A stretch of DNA of 64,000 nucleotides from Kiloniellales bacterium (GTDB lineage: Bacteria > Pseudomonadota > Alphaproteobacteria > Kiloniellales > JAKSBE01), in NCBI GenBank assembly GCA_030066685.1, contig JASJBF010000003.1, positions 1 through 64,000 of the forward strand. The letters run 5' to 3'. The translations under genes were made by a program, and so were the position numbers. Each line of letters begins with the position of its first letter. The stretch's first letter is position 1. Of the stretch, positions 7,919 through 16,897 are shown in pieces. The notes under the pieces were generated by a model, which saw only the letters and a list, made by a program, of their open reading frames with translations, was not told the DNA's origin and made no database searches.

Positions 7919-9216
7919 CAGGCGTCCTCCGCCAGGCGCAGGCCGGTGAACTGCCAGCGCTGATGCGGATAGAAGAAGTTGCGGTAGGTCGCCCGGACGT
8001 GGCCCTCGGGGGTCACGCAAGAGCCGCCGCGCAGGACGAACTGGTTGCACATGAACTTGCCGTTGTACTCGCCGACGGTGCCTTCCGGCGGCCGGTAGCC
8101 CGGGTAGGGCGCATAGGGGCTTTGGGTCCATTCCCAGACGTCGCCGTAGACCTGCCGCAGGCCATGGCCTTGCCGTGCCGGCAGCGGGCGCATCAGGTCC
8201 GCGCCGGCGAGGTTGCCGTCGACCGGCAGCCCGGCCGCGGCGACTTCCCACTCCGCCTCGCTCGGCAGGCGCTTCCCGGCCCAGCGGGCGAAGGCCTCGG
8301 CTTCGTAGAAGCTGACGTGGCAGACCGGCGCCTCGGCCTCGAGCGGCCGCAGGCCGGCCAGGGTCATGGTCTGCCAGGCGCCGTCGCGGCGCTCCCAGTA
8401 GCCCGGCGCCTCCCAGCCTTCCCTCTGGACCGTCGCCCAGCCGTCCGACAGCCACAAGGTCGGCGTCGCGTAGCCGCCGTCCTCGATGAAGGCCTGCCAC
8501 TCGCCGTTGCTGACCGCGCGCGCGGCGAGGCGGTAGGACCGCAGCAGGACCCGGTGGCGCGGGCCTTCGTTGTCGAAATGGAAGCCCTCGCCCTCGTGGC
8601 CGATCTCGTGGAGCCCGCCGTCGAAGCCGATCCAGGACGCCGCCGCCGCCCGGCCGACCGCCGCCGGGCGATAGGGCCGGTAGGCGGGCCTCAGGGGGTT
8701 GCAGGAGAAGGCGTGCAGCAGGTCGGTGAGTAGGAGCTCCTGGTGCTGCTGCTCGTGGTGGATGCCGAGCTCGACCAGGGGCGCGATTGTCTGCCAGGCC
8801 TTCGGGTCTGCCTCGGCGGCCAGGGTCTCCACCGCGGACGTGACGTGATCGCGGTAGCGTACGACCTCGGCCACCGAAGGCCGGGTCAGCAGGCCGCGCC
8901 GCGGCCGGGCGTGACGGGGCCCGGCGCCCTCGTAGTAGGAGTTGAAGAGGAAGAAGTAGTCGGGATCGAAGGCCCGGTAGTCCGCGGCGAACTTGGTCAG
9001 GATGAATTCTTCGAAGAACCAGGTGGTGTGCGCCAGGTGCCACTTCGCCGGGCTGGCGTCTTCCATCGACTGCACGACCTGGTCTTCCGGCGTCAGCCCT
9101 GCGGTCAGCGCTTCGCTGCGCCGGCGCAGGGCCTGGAAGCGCGTCATCAAAGGCGCCCGCTCGGCCTCGGCAGTGACGAGGTGAGCGGCGGAACGGGAGG
9201 TGGAGGATTTCGTCAT
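7918..9216 (-). CDS. egtB: Ergothioneine biosynthesis iron-dependent sulfoxide synthase
   Basis: The 432-residue protein is EgtB, the non-haem iron enzyme that couples hercynine with a thiol donor (cysteine or gamma-glutamylcysteine) to form the sulfoxide. The DinB-like N-terminal half carries the iron histidines in HLAHTTWFFE and in HHEQQHQELLLTD. The formylglycine-generating-enzyme-like C-terminal half (about residues 185-432) has the family motifs RWAGKRLPSEAEWE, GDVWEWTQS and FVLRGGSC. It heads the egtB-egtD operon. Which thiol it uses cannot be decided by eye, but EgtC, needed for the gamma-glutamylcysteine route, is absent from the neighbourhood. Confidence 0.93.
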   Translation of the reverse strand: MTKSSTSRSAAHLVTAEAERAPLMTRFQALRRRSEALTAGLTPEDQVVQSMEDASPAKWHLAHTTWFFEEFILTKFAADYRAFDPDYFFLFNSYYEGAGPRHARPRRGLLTRPSVAEVVRYRDHVTSAVETLAAEADPKAWQTIAPLVELGIHHEQQHQELLLTDLLHAFSCNPLRPAYRPYRPAAVGRAAAASWIGFDGGLHEIGHEGEGFHFDNEGPRHRVLLRSYRLAARAVSNGEWQAFIEDGGYATPTLWLSDGWATVQREGWEAPGYWERRDGAWQTMTLAGLRPLEAEAPVCHVSFYEAEAFARWAGKRLPSEAEWEVAAAGLPVDGNLAGADLMRPLPARQGHGLRQVYGDVWEWTQSPYAPYPGYRPPEGTVGEYNGKFMCNQFVLRGGSCVTPEGHVRATYRNFFYPHQRWQFTGLRLAEDA

Positions 9217-9590
9217 GCGTCGTGGTCCCAGGCGATCCGTGGTTGCCGGGTTCCGCGGCGCGGCTGCCGCCGTCGCTCCGCGGGGCGATGGCCCGGGATG
9301 CTAGGCCAAGCGGCAGGGTTTGAATAGCCGTGCTCCTTTCCCGCAAAGCGAGTGTTTCCAAGGCTTTGTTGACATCGGGAAACGCTTCGGAGGCGGTCTG
9401 CACGCGTTGCGCGGTCGCGAAGCGGGCCCGGCTTGGCCCGCTCCTGTGAGGCGCGAATCCAGGTATGACCTGGCGATGGGCGGGCGCCGGTCCGGCCGGT
9501 CGGGCGACTTGGAAGGGCAGCGCCACCGGTGGCCCGGCCGTGCCCGGAGTCAACGGCCGTGGCGCAAGATCAACGGCGTTTCGGCCAGGC
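9217..9590. other. Intergenic region upstream of egtB
   Basis: These 374 bases lie between the rnhA stop and the egtB start. I see no credible gene. The egtB promoter must lie here on the minus strand, but I cannot place it. A TTGACA on the plus strand at 9369 has no partner -10 box. Confidence 0.3.
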
Positions 9591-10037
9591 TCAGGACATC
9601 ATCTGGCGCGCGGCGGCCTGACGGGCCAGGGCGTCGGCTCGCTCGTTCTCGGGGTGGCCGACATGGCCGCGGACCCAGTGCCATTCGACCTGATGCGGCG
9701 CCAGGGCCTGGTCGAGCCGTTGCCAGAGGTCCTGGTTCTTGACCGGCTTCTTGGCCGAGGTCTTCCAGCCGTTCTTCTTCCAGCCGTGGATCCAGCGGGT
9801 GATGCCGTCCTTCACGTAGGTGCTGTCGGTCGTGATCTCGACCCGAGAGGGCCGCTTCAGCGCCTCCAGGGCGGCGATGGCGGCCATCAGCTCCATCCGG
9901 TTGTTGGTGGTCTCGCGCTCGCCGCCGTTCATCTCCTTCTGCTCGCCGCGGAAGCGCAGGATGGCACCCCAGCCGCCCGGGCCCGGATTGCCGCTGCAGG
10001 CGCCATCGGTGAAGATCTCGACGGTATCGCTCGACAC
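9591..10037 (-). CDS. rnhA: Ribonuclease HI
   Basis: The 148-residue protein is RNase HI, which cuts the RNA strand of RNA-DNA hybrids. The catalytic acidic residues are visible in [16 protein letters not shown] (Asp), [10 protein letters not shown] (Glu), TTDSTYV (Asp) and ENERADALA (Asp). The substrate-binding basic region [11 protein letters not shown] is present. It is the third gene of ispH-thrB-rnhA on the minus strand, 14 bases after thrB, a conserved alphaproteobacterial order. The second RNase H, RnhB, is also encoded in the window. Confidence 0.97.
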   Translation of the reverse strand: MSSDTVEIFTDGACSGNPGPGGWGAILRFRGEQKEMNGGERETTNNRMELMAAIAALEALKRPSRVEITTDSTYVKDGITRWIHGWKKNGWKTSAKKPVKNQDLWQRLDQALAPHQVEWHWVRGHVGHPENERADALARQAAARQMMS

Positions 10038-10051
10038 GATCAGTGTCTCCT

Positions 10052-11014
10052 TCAGTCAAGTCCGTAGGCGCCGGGGCCGCGGACCTCCTGGTGGAAGCGC
10101 AGCTTGCGCCGGTACTCCAGGGGATCTTTCGGCGCCACCAGGGCGCCCTCGGGATGGTTCAGCCAGTCGTAGAGCCGCGTCAGCAGAAAGCGCAGGGCGC
10201 TGCCGCGGGCGAGCAGCGGCAGGGCCTCGAGCTCGGCCTCAGAGAAGGGCCGGACCCGGCGATAAGCCTGCAGCATGAAGCGCGCCTTGGTGACGTTGAA
10301 GGCGGTGTCGGGTTCGAAGCACCAGGCGTTAAGGCAGACCGCCAGGTCGTAGGCGAAGAAGTCGTTGCAGGCGAAGTAGAAGTCGATCAGACCGGTCAGC
10401 TTCTCGCCCAGGAAGAAGACGTTGTCCGGGAAGAGGTCGGCGTGGATGACGCCTTCGGGCAGCCCGGTGGGCCATTCGGTCTCGAGGGCGGAGAGCTCGC
10501 GCTCCAGGTCGTCGGCCAGGCCGGGCTGGACCTCGTGGGCCCGCGCCCGGCACTTTTCGAGCAGGGGGCGCCAGCCGGGCAGGGAGAGGCTGTTGGCCCG
10601 GTGCCCGGCGAAATCGGCGCCGGCGAGGTGCAGCTTCGCCAGGGCGGCGCCCAGCTCGCGGCAGTGGTAGGGCTGGATCCGCTTCGGCCAAAGGCCCTCG
10701 AGGAAGGAGATCAGGGCCGCAGGCCGGCCGCAGAGCGAGCGCAGGGCCTGGCCGTCCTTGGCCGGGACCGGGGTCGGGCAGTTGATGCCCCTGGCCGCCA
10801 GGTGCTCCATCAGGCCGAGGAAGTAGGGCAGGTCCTCCGGCGCGACCCGCTTCTCGTAGAGGGTCAGGATGAAGCTGCCGCCGGTGGTGTGGAGCAGGTA
10901 GTTGGAATTCTCGACGCCCTCGGCGATGCCCTTGAAGGCGGTCACCTCGCCCAGGTCGTAATCCGCCAGGAATGCCGTGAGGTCCTCGTCGGAGACTTCG
11001 GTGTAGACGGCCAT
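10052..11014 (-). CDS. thrB: Homoserine kinase, APH-fold type
   Basis: The 320-residue protein is the alphaproteobacterial homoserine kinase of the choline/aminoglycoside kinase fold, not the GHMP type. It makes O-phosphohomoserine for threonine synthesis. It shows [13 protein letters not shown] and [10 protein letters not shown] at the nucleotide-binding lobe, [14 protein letters not shown] with the catalytic Asp, and [18 protein letters not shown] with the metal-binding Asp. Placement between ispH and rnhA is the usual order in the class. Confidence 0.95.
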   Translation of the reverse strand: MAVYTEVSDEDLTAFLADYDLGEVTAFKGIAEGVENSNYLLHTTGGSFILTLYEKRVAPEDLPYFLGLMEHLAARGINCPTPVPAKDGQALRSLCGRPAALISFLEGLWPKRIQPYHCRELGAALAKLHLAGADFAGHRANSLSLPGWRPLLEKCRARAHEVQPGLADDLERELSALETEWPTGLPEGVIHADLFPDNVFFLGEKLTGLIDFYFACNDFFAYDLAVCLNAWCFEPDTAFNVTKARFMLQAYRRVRPFSEAELEALPLLARGSALRFLLTRLYDWLNHPEGALVAPKDPLEYRRKLRFHQEVRGPGAYGLD

Positions 11015-11073
11015 TCAAACCGGGCGTTCACATCGGGGGATTTCGGGCCGCACGGGCGGGCCGCCCGTGGCGG

Positions 11074-12042
11074 TCAGGCGGCCCCGCGCTGCTTCGAGGT
11101 TTCGGTCAGGACCCGGGGCAGCTTGAACTGCACGTGCTCGCGGGTGACGGTGATCTCCTGGATCGTCACGTCGAAGCGGGCGCGGCACTCGCCGACCACC
11201 TCCTCGACCAAGATCTCGGGGGCCGAGGCGCCGGCCGTGATGCCCAGGCGCTTGATGTGCTTGAGGCTCGACCAGTCGATGTCCGCCGCGCGCTGGACCA
11301 GGGCGGCGTAGGAGCAGCCGGCCTTGGTCGCGACCTCGACCAGGCGCGCGGAGTTGGAGGAATTGGGCGCGCCGACCACCAGCATGGCGTCGCAGCCTTC
11401 GGCGATCGCCTTGACCGCCTGCTGCCGGTTGGTCGTGGCGTAGCAGATGTCCTCCTTCTTCGGCTCGCGGATCTTCGGGAAGCGGCGGCGCAGGACCTCG
11501 ATCACCTCGGCCGTGTCGTCGACCGAGAGGGTGGTCTGGGTGATGTAGGCCAGGTTCTCGGGGTCCGGCACTTCGACCACTTCGGCGTCCTGCGGGCTTT
11601 CGACCAGGGTGATCGAGCCGTTGGGCAGCTGGCCCATGGTGCCGATCACCTCGGGATGGCCGGCGTGGCCGATCAGGATGATATGGTGGCCGACCTTGTG
11701 GTGCCGCTCGGCCTCCCGGTGCACCTTGCTGACCAGGGGGCAGGTTGCGTCGACGTAGAAGAGGTGGCGCCGCTCGGCCTCGGCCGGGATGCACTTCGGC
11801 ACGCCGTGGGCTGAGAAAATCACCGGCACGTCGTCCGGCACCTCGTCCAGCTCCTCGACAAAGATCGCGCCCTTGGCCTCCAGGGCCTCCACGACGTAGC
11901 GGTTGTGGACGATCTCGTGGCGCACGTAGACCGGCGCACCGAACTTCAGGATCGCCTGCTCGACGATCTCGATGGCGCGCTCGACCCCGGCACAGAAGCC
12001 CCGCGGGTTGGCGAGAAGGATGGTAAGCGGCTGTTTGTCCAT
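11074..12042 (-). CDS. ispH: 4-hydroxy-3-methylbut-2-enyl diphosphate reductase
   Basis: The 322-residue protein is IspH (LytB), the last step of the MEP isoprenoid pathway, making IPP and DMAPP with a 4Fe-4S cluster. The three cluster cysteines are in [22 protein letters not shown] and ICYATTNRQ. The substrate-binding [10 protein letters not shown] and YTQTTLS-like [11 protein letters not shown] segments are present. The ATG at 12042 is preceded by an AGGAAG-like site. First gene of ispH-thrB-rnhA; divergent from the CDGSH gene. Confidence 0.97.
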   Translation of the reverse strand: MDKQPLTILLANPRGFCAGVERAIEIVEQAILKFGAPVYVRHEIVHNRYVVEALEAKGAIFVEELDEVPDDVPVIFSAHGVPKCIPAEAERRHLFYVDATCPLVSKVHREAERHHKVGHHIILIGHAGHPEVIGTMGQLPNGSITLVESPQDAEVVEVPDPENLAYITQTTLSVDDTAEVIEVLRRRFPKIREPKKEDICYATTNRQQAVKAIAEGCDAMLVVGAPNSSNSARLVEVATKAGCSYAALVQRAADIDWSSLKHIKRLGITAGASAPEILVEEVVGECRARFDVTIQEITVTREHVQFKLPRVLTETSKQRGAA

Positions 12043-12172
12043 GATCTTCCTCGTTTCGGCCGCGGCCTTGGGGGCTCTTGTGTTCGACCCGGGGCACGCT
12101 TAGAGTGCCTGCGCCCGTGCCGCGTAATCCGCCCGGACATTAATATAGTAAGGCCGATGAAGGAAGGGGAGG

Positions 12173-12412
12173 ATGGCAGATCCGATTCCGGCGCAGAAGG
12201 CGCCGTACCAGGCCCAGATCGAGGCCGGAAAGAAGTACGCCTGGTGCGCCTGCGGGCGCAGCGCCAAACAGCCCTTCTGCGACGGAAGCCACAAGGAAAC
12301 CGGCATCGCCCCAGTGGTCTTCACGGCCGAGGAAACCAAGGAGGTCTGGTTCTGCGGCTGCAAGGCGACCAAGGGCCAGCCCTATTGCGACGGCACCCAT
12401 TCCACCCTCTGA
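12173..12412 (+). CDS. CDGSH-type iron-sulfur protein with two CDGSH motifs
   Basis: The 79-residue protein carries two mitoNEET-like motifs: CACGRSAKQPFCDGSH and CGCKATKGQPYCDGTH. Each should bind a 2Fe-2S cluster through three Cys and one His. Such small soluble proteins are thought to act in electron or cluster transfer; the partner is unknown. AGGAAGGGGAGG directly precedes the ATG, and a possible -10 (TATAGT near 12145) lies in the 130-base region shared with divergent ispH. Confidence 0.92.
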   Translation: MADPIPAQKAPYQAQIEAGKKYAWCACGRSAKQPFCDGSHKETGIAPVVFTAEETKEVWFCGCKATKGQPYCDGTHSTL

Positions 12413-12437
12413 CAAGCGAGCCGGCAGCCCACCCGCG

Positions 12438-12983
12438 ATGACTCCACAGCCACGTCCCCGGGCCACCGGCCGGCGCGTTCTCCTCGCCGTCATGGGCGCG
12501 GCGGGCGTCCTGCTCGCCGCCTGCACCGTCAAGGATACCCGCCCGCCGCCCTGCCCGGTCGTGGTGGTGGTCAAGGACGCCGGGCGCCTGACCCGTTTCG
12601 AGGGCAGCGGCCGGGACCTGACCGACGTCGTCTTCGAGACGACCATCAGGAACGCCGACGTGGCCTGTGCCTACGGCGACAACGAGGTCGAGGCCGGGTT
12701 GCGCCTGCTCTTCGCGACCACCCGGGGGCCGGCGGACACCTCGCGCAAGGTCGAGTTCAGGTACTTCGTCGCAGTCGCCGACCGGGAGCAGAACATCCTG
12801 GCGCGCGAGGAGTTCGACCTGGCGGCGGAGTTCCCGGGCAACCGGACCGAAATCCTGCAGATCGACGAGATCGACCCGACCATTCCGCTGCGCGAAGGTG
12901 AGAACGGTGCTGACTATGTCGTCTACATCGGCCTGGTGCTGTCGCGCGACGAGGTGGAGTACAATCGCCGCACCTCGCGCTGA
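12438..12983 (+). CDS. Putative outer-membrane lipoprotein
   Basis: The 181-residue protein begins with a basic stretch, a hydrophobic segment and the lipobox LLAAC (Cys about residue 29), so it should be lipidated. The mature part is probably beta-rich, with VVVVVKDAGRLTRFEGSG and VVFETTIRNADVACAYG, and resembles alphaproteobacterial lipoproteins of unknown role. It starts 25 bases after the CDGSH gene and is probably co-transcribed with it. No function can be assigned. Confidence 0.8.
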   Translation: MTPQPRPRATGRRVLLAVMGAAGVLLAACTVKDTRPPPCPVVVVVKDAGRLTRFEGSGRDLTDVVFETTIRNADVACAYGDNEVEAGLRLLFATTRGPADTSRKVEFRYFVAVADREQNILAREEFDLAAEFPGNRTEILQIDEIDPTIPLREGENGADYVVYIGLVLSRDEVEYNRRTSR

Positions 12984-13414
12984 GGCCATTCTGGGCCTTT
13001 CCGTCGGGGCCGCGGCGGGCCTCTGGGGATTTCCCTTATAAGTAGATGAGTCCTTGTTCCGCTTTTCGGGGAGCCTGACCGCTGCATCCCAGGGAATGCG
13101 GGACTTTCGGGGTCTCCGCAAAATCTGCCGCAGCCGCTCTGTAGGCCCGCAGAATCCAAAAAACATTACACATTTTTAATCGAATCTATCCCGCTGGGGT
13201 GAGAATTCGCACGCCCGATGCGCTCGGATGCGGGCTAGAGAGAAGCCATAACGAGGCCTGGTCGTTGCGACTATGGCTAGAAAAATGATCCCCTCCCGAT
13301 CTCCTAGGAAGGTATCCGGCAACCGACTGCGATCGCCCGGACTCTGCGGTGTTCCGGGTGCCGAGCCGCCGGTCGAGGTGACCGGCGGCAGCCATAGAGA
13401 GACAGGAGTGAACC
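12984..13414 (+). promoter_or_regulatory. Leader region of the exported protein gene, with two hairpins
   Basis: These 431 bases hold no credible gene. An AT-rich stretch near 13165-13185 could hold a promoter. Downstream are two inverted repeats: GCCCG/CGGGC at 13213-13235 and AGCCATA/TATGGCT at 13244-13278 with an inner ACGA/TCGT pairing. They may be part of a structured 5' leader, but no known riboswitch consensus is recognised. AGACAGGAG lies just before the next start codon. Confidence 0.35.
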
Positions 13415-14395
13415 ATGTACCGATTGAAACACGCAGTGATCGCCGCCGCCCTGGCCCTGCCCATGGCGACGGCGGCCTCCGCCCAGGAAGGCGGCTTCCT
13501 GACCCAGAACGAGAGGGCCTTCCGGCTGGAGCAGGCCATCGAGCGCAAGTTCGAGCCGACCTTGGCGTTCAAGGAGGCCGAGCACGTCATCAACGGCGTC
13601 GCCCTGCGCAACAGGATTGCCGGGACCATCCACCTGCGGGGCGTGCCGCAGGACCGTCGGGTGCTCAGGGCGCTGCTTTATTGGAACTTCTCCAACCAGG
13701 AAGCCGAGGGCCGGGACGCCCTGCCGATTCTCTTCAACGGCAACAACGTCCGGGGCCAGAAGGTCGCCGACAACGCCGATCCCTGCTGGGGCCTCGTCGG
13801 CAACCACAGCTACCGGGCCGACGTCACGCGCTTCGTTCCGCAGGCCGATCCGAACCAGGACTACCGGGTGGTGCCGGTCTTCAACGAGGACAGCTCGACC
13901 ACCGGACAGAACCCCTGGCGTAATCCCGAGGCCCAGGATCGACGCCTTGAGGGCGCCTGGCTGGTCGTGATCTACAATAGCGCCGAGAACCCGCGGGGCG
14001 TGGCGATCTACGACGACCTCAGCGGCACGACCTCGATCGGCCAGGACCTGGCGTTCTTCTTCGCCCATCCGGGAATCGGGCCGGACTACGCCGGGCTGTT
14101 CAGCCTGGCCGGGGCCGACGGCCAGCGCGGCGCCGGCAACGACAACCTTGCGGCCAACGAGCGGACCTTCTTCAACGGCAACCAGATCGCCGGTCCCTTC
14201 GACCCCGACAACCCGCCCTTCCCGGTGCCGCTCAGTGCCAGCGACTGGGACGGCAGCGACGGCTGGCCGCTGAACCAGCTCGCCGACACTCATACCCATC
14301 AGGTCGAGCTGCGGGACGGCGGGTCCGAAGTGAAGTACCTGATCCCGGGCGACTGCGTGACTCCGGTGGCCTTCGTCATCGAGGGATCGCTGTAG
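13415..14395 (+). CDS. Exported protein of unknown function
   Basis: The 326-residue protein has a clear Sec signal peptide ending near ASAQ (residue 24). The mature part looks like a secreted beta-rich protein: RVLRALLYWNFSN, GNHSYRADVTRFV, EGAWLVVIYNS and GVAIYDDLSGT recall surface beta-sandwich proteins of the DUF3344 type, but this is only a resemblance. It contains two cysteines (in DPCWG and GDCVTP) that could pair. It is monocistronic, with a structured leader upstream and a strong hairpin downstream. Confidence 0.75.
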   Translation: MYRLKHAVIAAALALPMATAASAQEGGFLTQNERAFRLEQAIERKFEPTLAFKEAEHVINGVALRNRIAGTIHLRGVPQDRRVLRALLYWNFSNQEAEGRDALPILFNGNNVRGQKVADNADPCWGLVGNHSYRADVTRFVPQADPNQDYRVVPVFNEDSSTTGQNPWRNPEAQDRRLEGAWLVVIYNSAENPRGVAIYDDLSGTTSIGQDLAFFFAHPGIGPDYAGLFSLAGADGQRGAGNDNLAANERTFFNGNQIAGPFDPDNPPFPVPLSASDWDGSDGWPLNQLADTHTHQVELRDGGSEVKYLIPGDCVTPVAFVIEGSL

Positions 14396-14441
14396 CCTGC
14401 GACCCGCAGCGTCAGGGCCGGGACAGGTCTCCGATCTGACC

Positions 14442-14484
14442 GGACAGGCCCCGCCGCGGCCTCCCGCGGCGGGGCCGCTGTCCT
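14442..14484 (+). terminator. Strong hairpin terminator after the exported protein gene
   Basis: GGCCCCGCCGCGG (14447-14459) pairs perfectly with CCGCGGCGGGGCC (14464-14476) around a four-base loop. GGACAG/CTGTCC extends the stem outward across a small bulge. The sequence after it is pyrimidine-rich (CTTGCCTCTTT), a modest U-tract for such a GC-rich genome. Confidence 0.6.
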
Positions 14485-14574
14485 TGCCTCTTTCCGGCCA
14501 GATTTCGCCTTGATTCTCGGGAGGCGTCGCAAAGGGGGCCGCCGGCCCCCGGCATCGGCACGCAGCTTGAGGGG

Positions 14575-16752
14575 ATGTCGAAGGTGCCTGTTCCGCAGCG
14601 CCAAGGGCGTTTGGATCTCCAGGGCTTGGCCAAGGGCCTTGCCGAGAGACTCGGCCGGGCGCGGCTTCTGGACCTCTGGCGCGGGCTCGAGGTCGGACCG
14701 GCCTGCCGGCGCCTGAGCGCGCGCCTGGCGGCCGCCGGCCGCGGCCTGCTCCGAGGCCGTTCCGGCCGCGGCGACGCGCCCTGGCCGATGAAAGGCGCGG
14801 TCGACCCCGCCCCCGAGGCGCCGCCCTCCCGGCAGCCGCGCCGCTTCCGCCGCCCCGGTGTCAAGAACCTGGTCATCGCTGGCCTCGGCAGCGCCCTCGC
14901 GGTCCTGCTCCTGCTCGGCTACCACGCCTTCAACCTGCCCTTGCCGGAGGACTTCGCCGAGGATTCGCGCGGGCTCTCCCTGCTGCTCAAGACCGCGGAA
15001 GGTGAGACCTTCGCCAGCCGCGGCCGCTTCGAGGGCGACCGCCTGACCATCGACGAGTTGCCGGACGACCTGATCAAGGCCGTGGTGGCGATCGAGGACC
15101 GCCGCTTCTACGACCACGGCGGCGTCGACCTGCGGGGCCTGCTGCGGGCCGCCTTGATCAACCTTCGGGCCGGCGAGATCCGCCAGGGCGGCAGCACCAT
15201 CACCCAGCAGCTGGCCAAGCTGATCTTCCTGTCGCCGGAGCGCACCCTCGAACGCAAGATCCAGGAACTGATGCTGGCGCTCTGGATGGAACGCCGCCTC
15301 GACAAGGACCGGATCCTCGCCCTCTACCTCAACCGGGTCTACTTCGGCGCCGGGGCCTACGGGGCCGATGCCGCCGCCCGGCGCTACTTCGGGAAGGCGG
15401 CCAAGGCGCTAAGCCTGGCCGAAGCGGCCATGCTCGCCGGACTGGTCAAGGCGCCTTCGCAGCTCGCTCCGACCCGCGACCTGGAGACCGCCCGGCGCCG
15501 CGCCGGCCTGGTCCTGGAGGCCATGCTGGACGCCGGCTTCATCGACGGCGCCCGCTACCGCGAGGCGCGCGACGCCCCGGCCGAGCTCGCGGTCCTGCCC
15601 GAGGCGCCGGCGGGGGCGGGCTACTTTGCCAACTGGGTCGAGGCCGAGGCCCGCGGGCTGCTCGGCGGACTTTCCGGCGACGTGGTGGTGCGCACCACCC
15701 TGAACCCGGGGCTGCAGCGCCTCGCCGAGTCAGTGGTTGCCCGGCGCCTGGAGGCCGAGGGCGAGGCGCGCAACGTCGGCCAGGCGGCCCTGGTCGCAAT
15801 GACCCCAGACGGCGCCGTGCTGGCCATGGTCGGCGGCCGCGACTACGCCACCAGCCAGTTCAACCGCGCGACCCAGGCCCGGCGCCAGCCCGGCTCGGCC
15901 TTCAAGCTCTTCGTCTTCCTGGCGGCGCTGGAGGGTGGCATGTCGCCGCGCCAGCGCATCGAGGACGCGCCGATCACGGTCGAGGGCTGGTCGCCGCGCA
16001 ACTACGACGGCCGCTTCCACGGTCCGGTCACCCTGGAGGAGGCCTTCGCCCGCTCCTTGAACACCGCGGCGGTCCGGGTCTCGGAGTCGACCGGCCGCCG
16101 GGAGGTCGTCGAGACCGCCCGCCGCCTGGGCCTGTCGAGCCGCCTGGAGGCCACGCCCAGCCTCGCCCTCGGGACCTCGGAGGTGAGCCTGCTCGAGCTG
16201 ACCGGCGCCTACGCGACCCTGCCGAACCAGGGTTTCGCGGTCCGCCCCCAGGGCATCCTGGAGATCCGGGAATCCTCCGGCCGCGCGCTCTACCGCCGCC
16301 AGCAGGGCGGCGGGACGCCGGTGGTCGCGCGGCGCGACGCCACCGCGATCGACGGCATGCTGCGCGCCACCGTGGAGTGGGGCACCGGCAAGGCGGCGCA
16401 GTTCGATTGGCCGGCCGCCGGCAAGACCGGCACCAGCCAGGACTCCCGCGACGCCTGGTTCATCGGCTACACCGCGAACCTGGTGGTCGGGGTCTGGACC
16501 GGCAACGACGACGCGACGCCGATGCAGGGCGTCACCGGCGGCGCCCTGCCGGCCCAGATCTGGCGCGACTTCGCTTCCCGCGCCTACGCCGAGGGCCTCC
16601 TCCCCCCGCCGGCGACCCGCAAGCGCATCGCCGCCACCGAGGAGCCCCGCTCCTGGTCCGAGCCGGCGCCGCGCAAGACCAAGCGGCGCAAGACCGGCGT
16701 GGAGCGCTTCTTCAAGCGCCTGGAAAAGTCGATCAACTCGCTCTTCGACTAG
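14575..16752 (+). CDS. Bifunctional penicillin-binding protein (class A, glycosyltransferase plus transpeptidase)
   Basis: The 725-residue protein builds and cross-links peptidoglycan. An unusually long basic and proline-rich N-terminal tail of about 98 residues precedes one membrane anchor (LVIAGLGSALAVLLLLGY). The GT51 domain follows with EDRRFYDHGGVD, GGSTITQQLAK, and RKIQELMLALWMER. The transpeptidase has SAFK (active-site Ser in RQPGSAFKLF), SLN and GKTGTSQ. It resembles PBP1A/2A without an OB-like insertion. The tail ends in a Lys/Arg-rich stretch. The assigned start at 14575 has GAGGGG almost touching it; a start at 14788 (MKGAVDP) would shorten the tail but lacks a site. Confidence 0.92.
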   Translation: MSKVPVPQRQGRLDLQGLAKGLAERLGRARLLDLWRGLEVGPACRRLSARLAAAGRGLLRGRSGRGDAPWPMKGAVDPAPEAPPSRQPRRFRRPGVKNLVIAGLGSALAVLLLLGYHAFNLPLPEDFAEDSRGLSLLLKTAEGETFASRGRFEGDRLTIDELPDDLIKAVVAIEDRRFYDHGGVDLRGLLRAALINLRAGEIRQGGSTITQQLAKLIFLSPERTLERKIQELMLALWMERRLDKDRILALYLNRVYFGAGAYGADAAARRYFGKAAKALSLAEAAMLAGLVKAPSQLAPTRDLETARRRAGLVLEAMLDAGFIDGARYREARDAPAELAVLPEAPAGAGYFANWVEAEARGLLGGLSGDVVVRTTLNPGLQRLAESVVARRLEAEGEARNVGQAALVAMTPDGAVLAMVGGRDYATSQFNRATQARRQPGSAFKLFVFLAALEGGMSPRQRIEDAPITVEGWSPRNYDGRFHGPVTLEEAFARSLNTAAVRVSESTGRREVVETARRLGLSSRLEATPSLALGTSEVSLLELTGAYATLPNQGFAVRPQGILEIRESSGRALYRRQQGGGTPVVARRDATAIDGMLRATVEWGTGKAAQFDWPAAGKTGTSQDSRDAWFIGYTANLVVGVWTGNDDATPMQGVTGGALPAQIWRDFASRAYAEGLLPPPATRKRIAATEEPRSWSEPAPRKTKRRKTGVERFFKRLEKSINSLFD

Positions 16753-16897
16753 GGCTTCTTCGTTGACGGCCGAGAAGGATCCGACGTTTGTTCAAAGCCG
16801 GTGAGCGACCCTTACTGGACGTTCGCACGACCTTCCTTGGCAGGCCGAACTCGGGCCCGAAGTCGACCCCTCCAGTGAGCAGTCGGCGGGAAGGGGT

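Noticed and set aside
9369-9374. TTGACA as a plus-strand -35 box
   Set aside because: No -10 element at a proper distance and no plus-strand gene follows.
6938-9553. A single 871-codon frame that looks like a large fusion ending in EgtD
   Set aside because: Only its last 326 codons are EgtD. The upstream part runs out of frame through egtB and encodes low-complexity Arg/Pro/Gly sequence. EgtB is encoded in another frame with all motifs, and the two genes overlap as TGATG.
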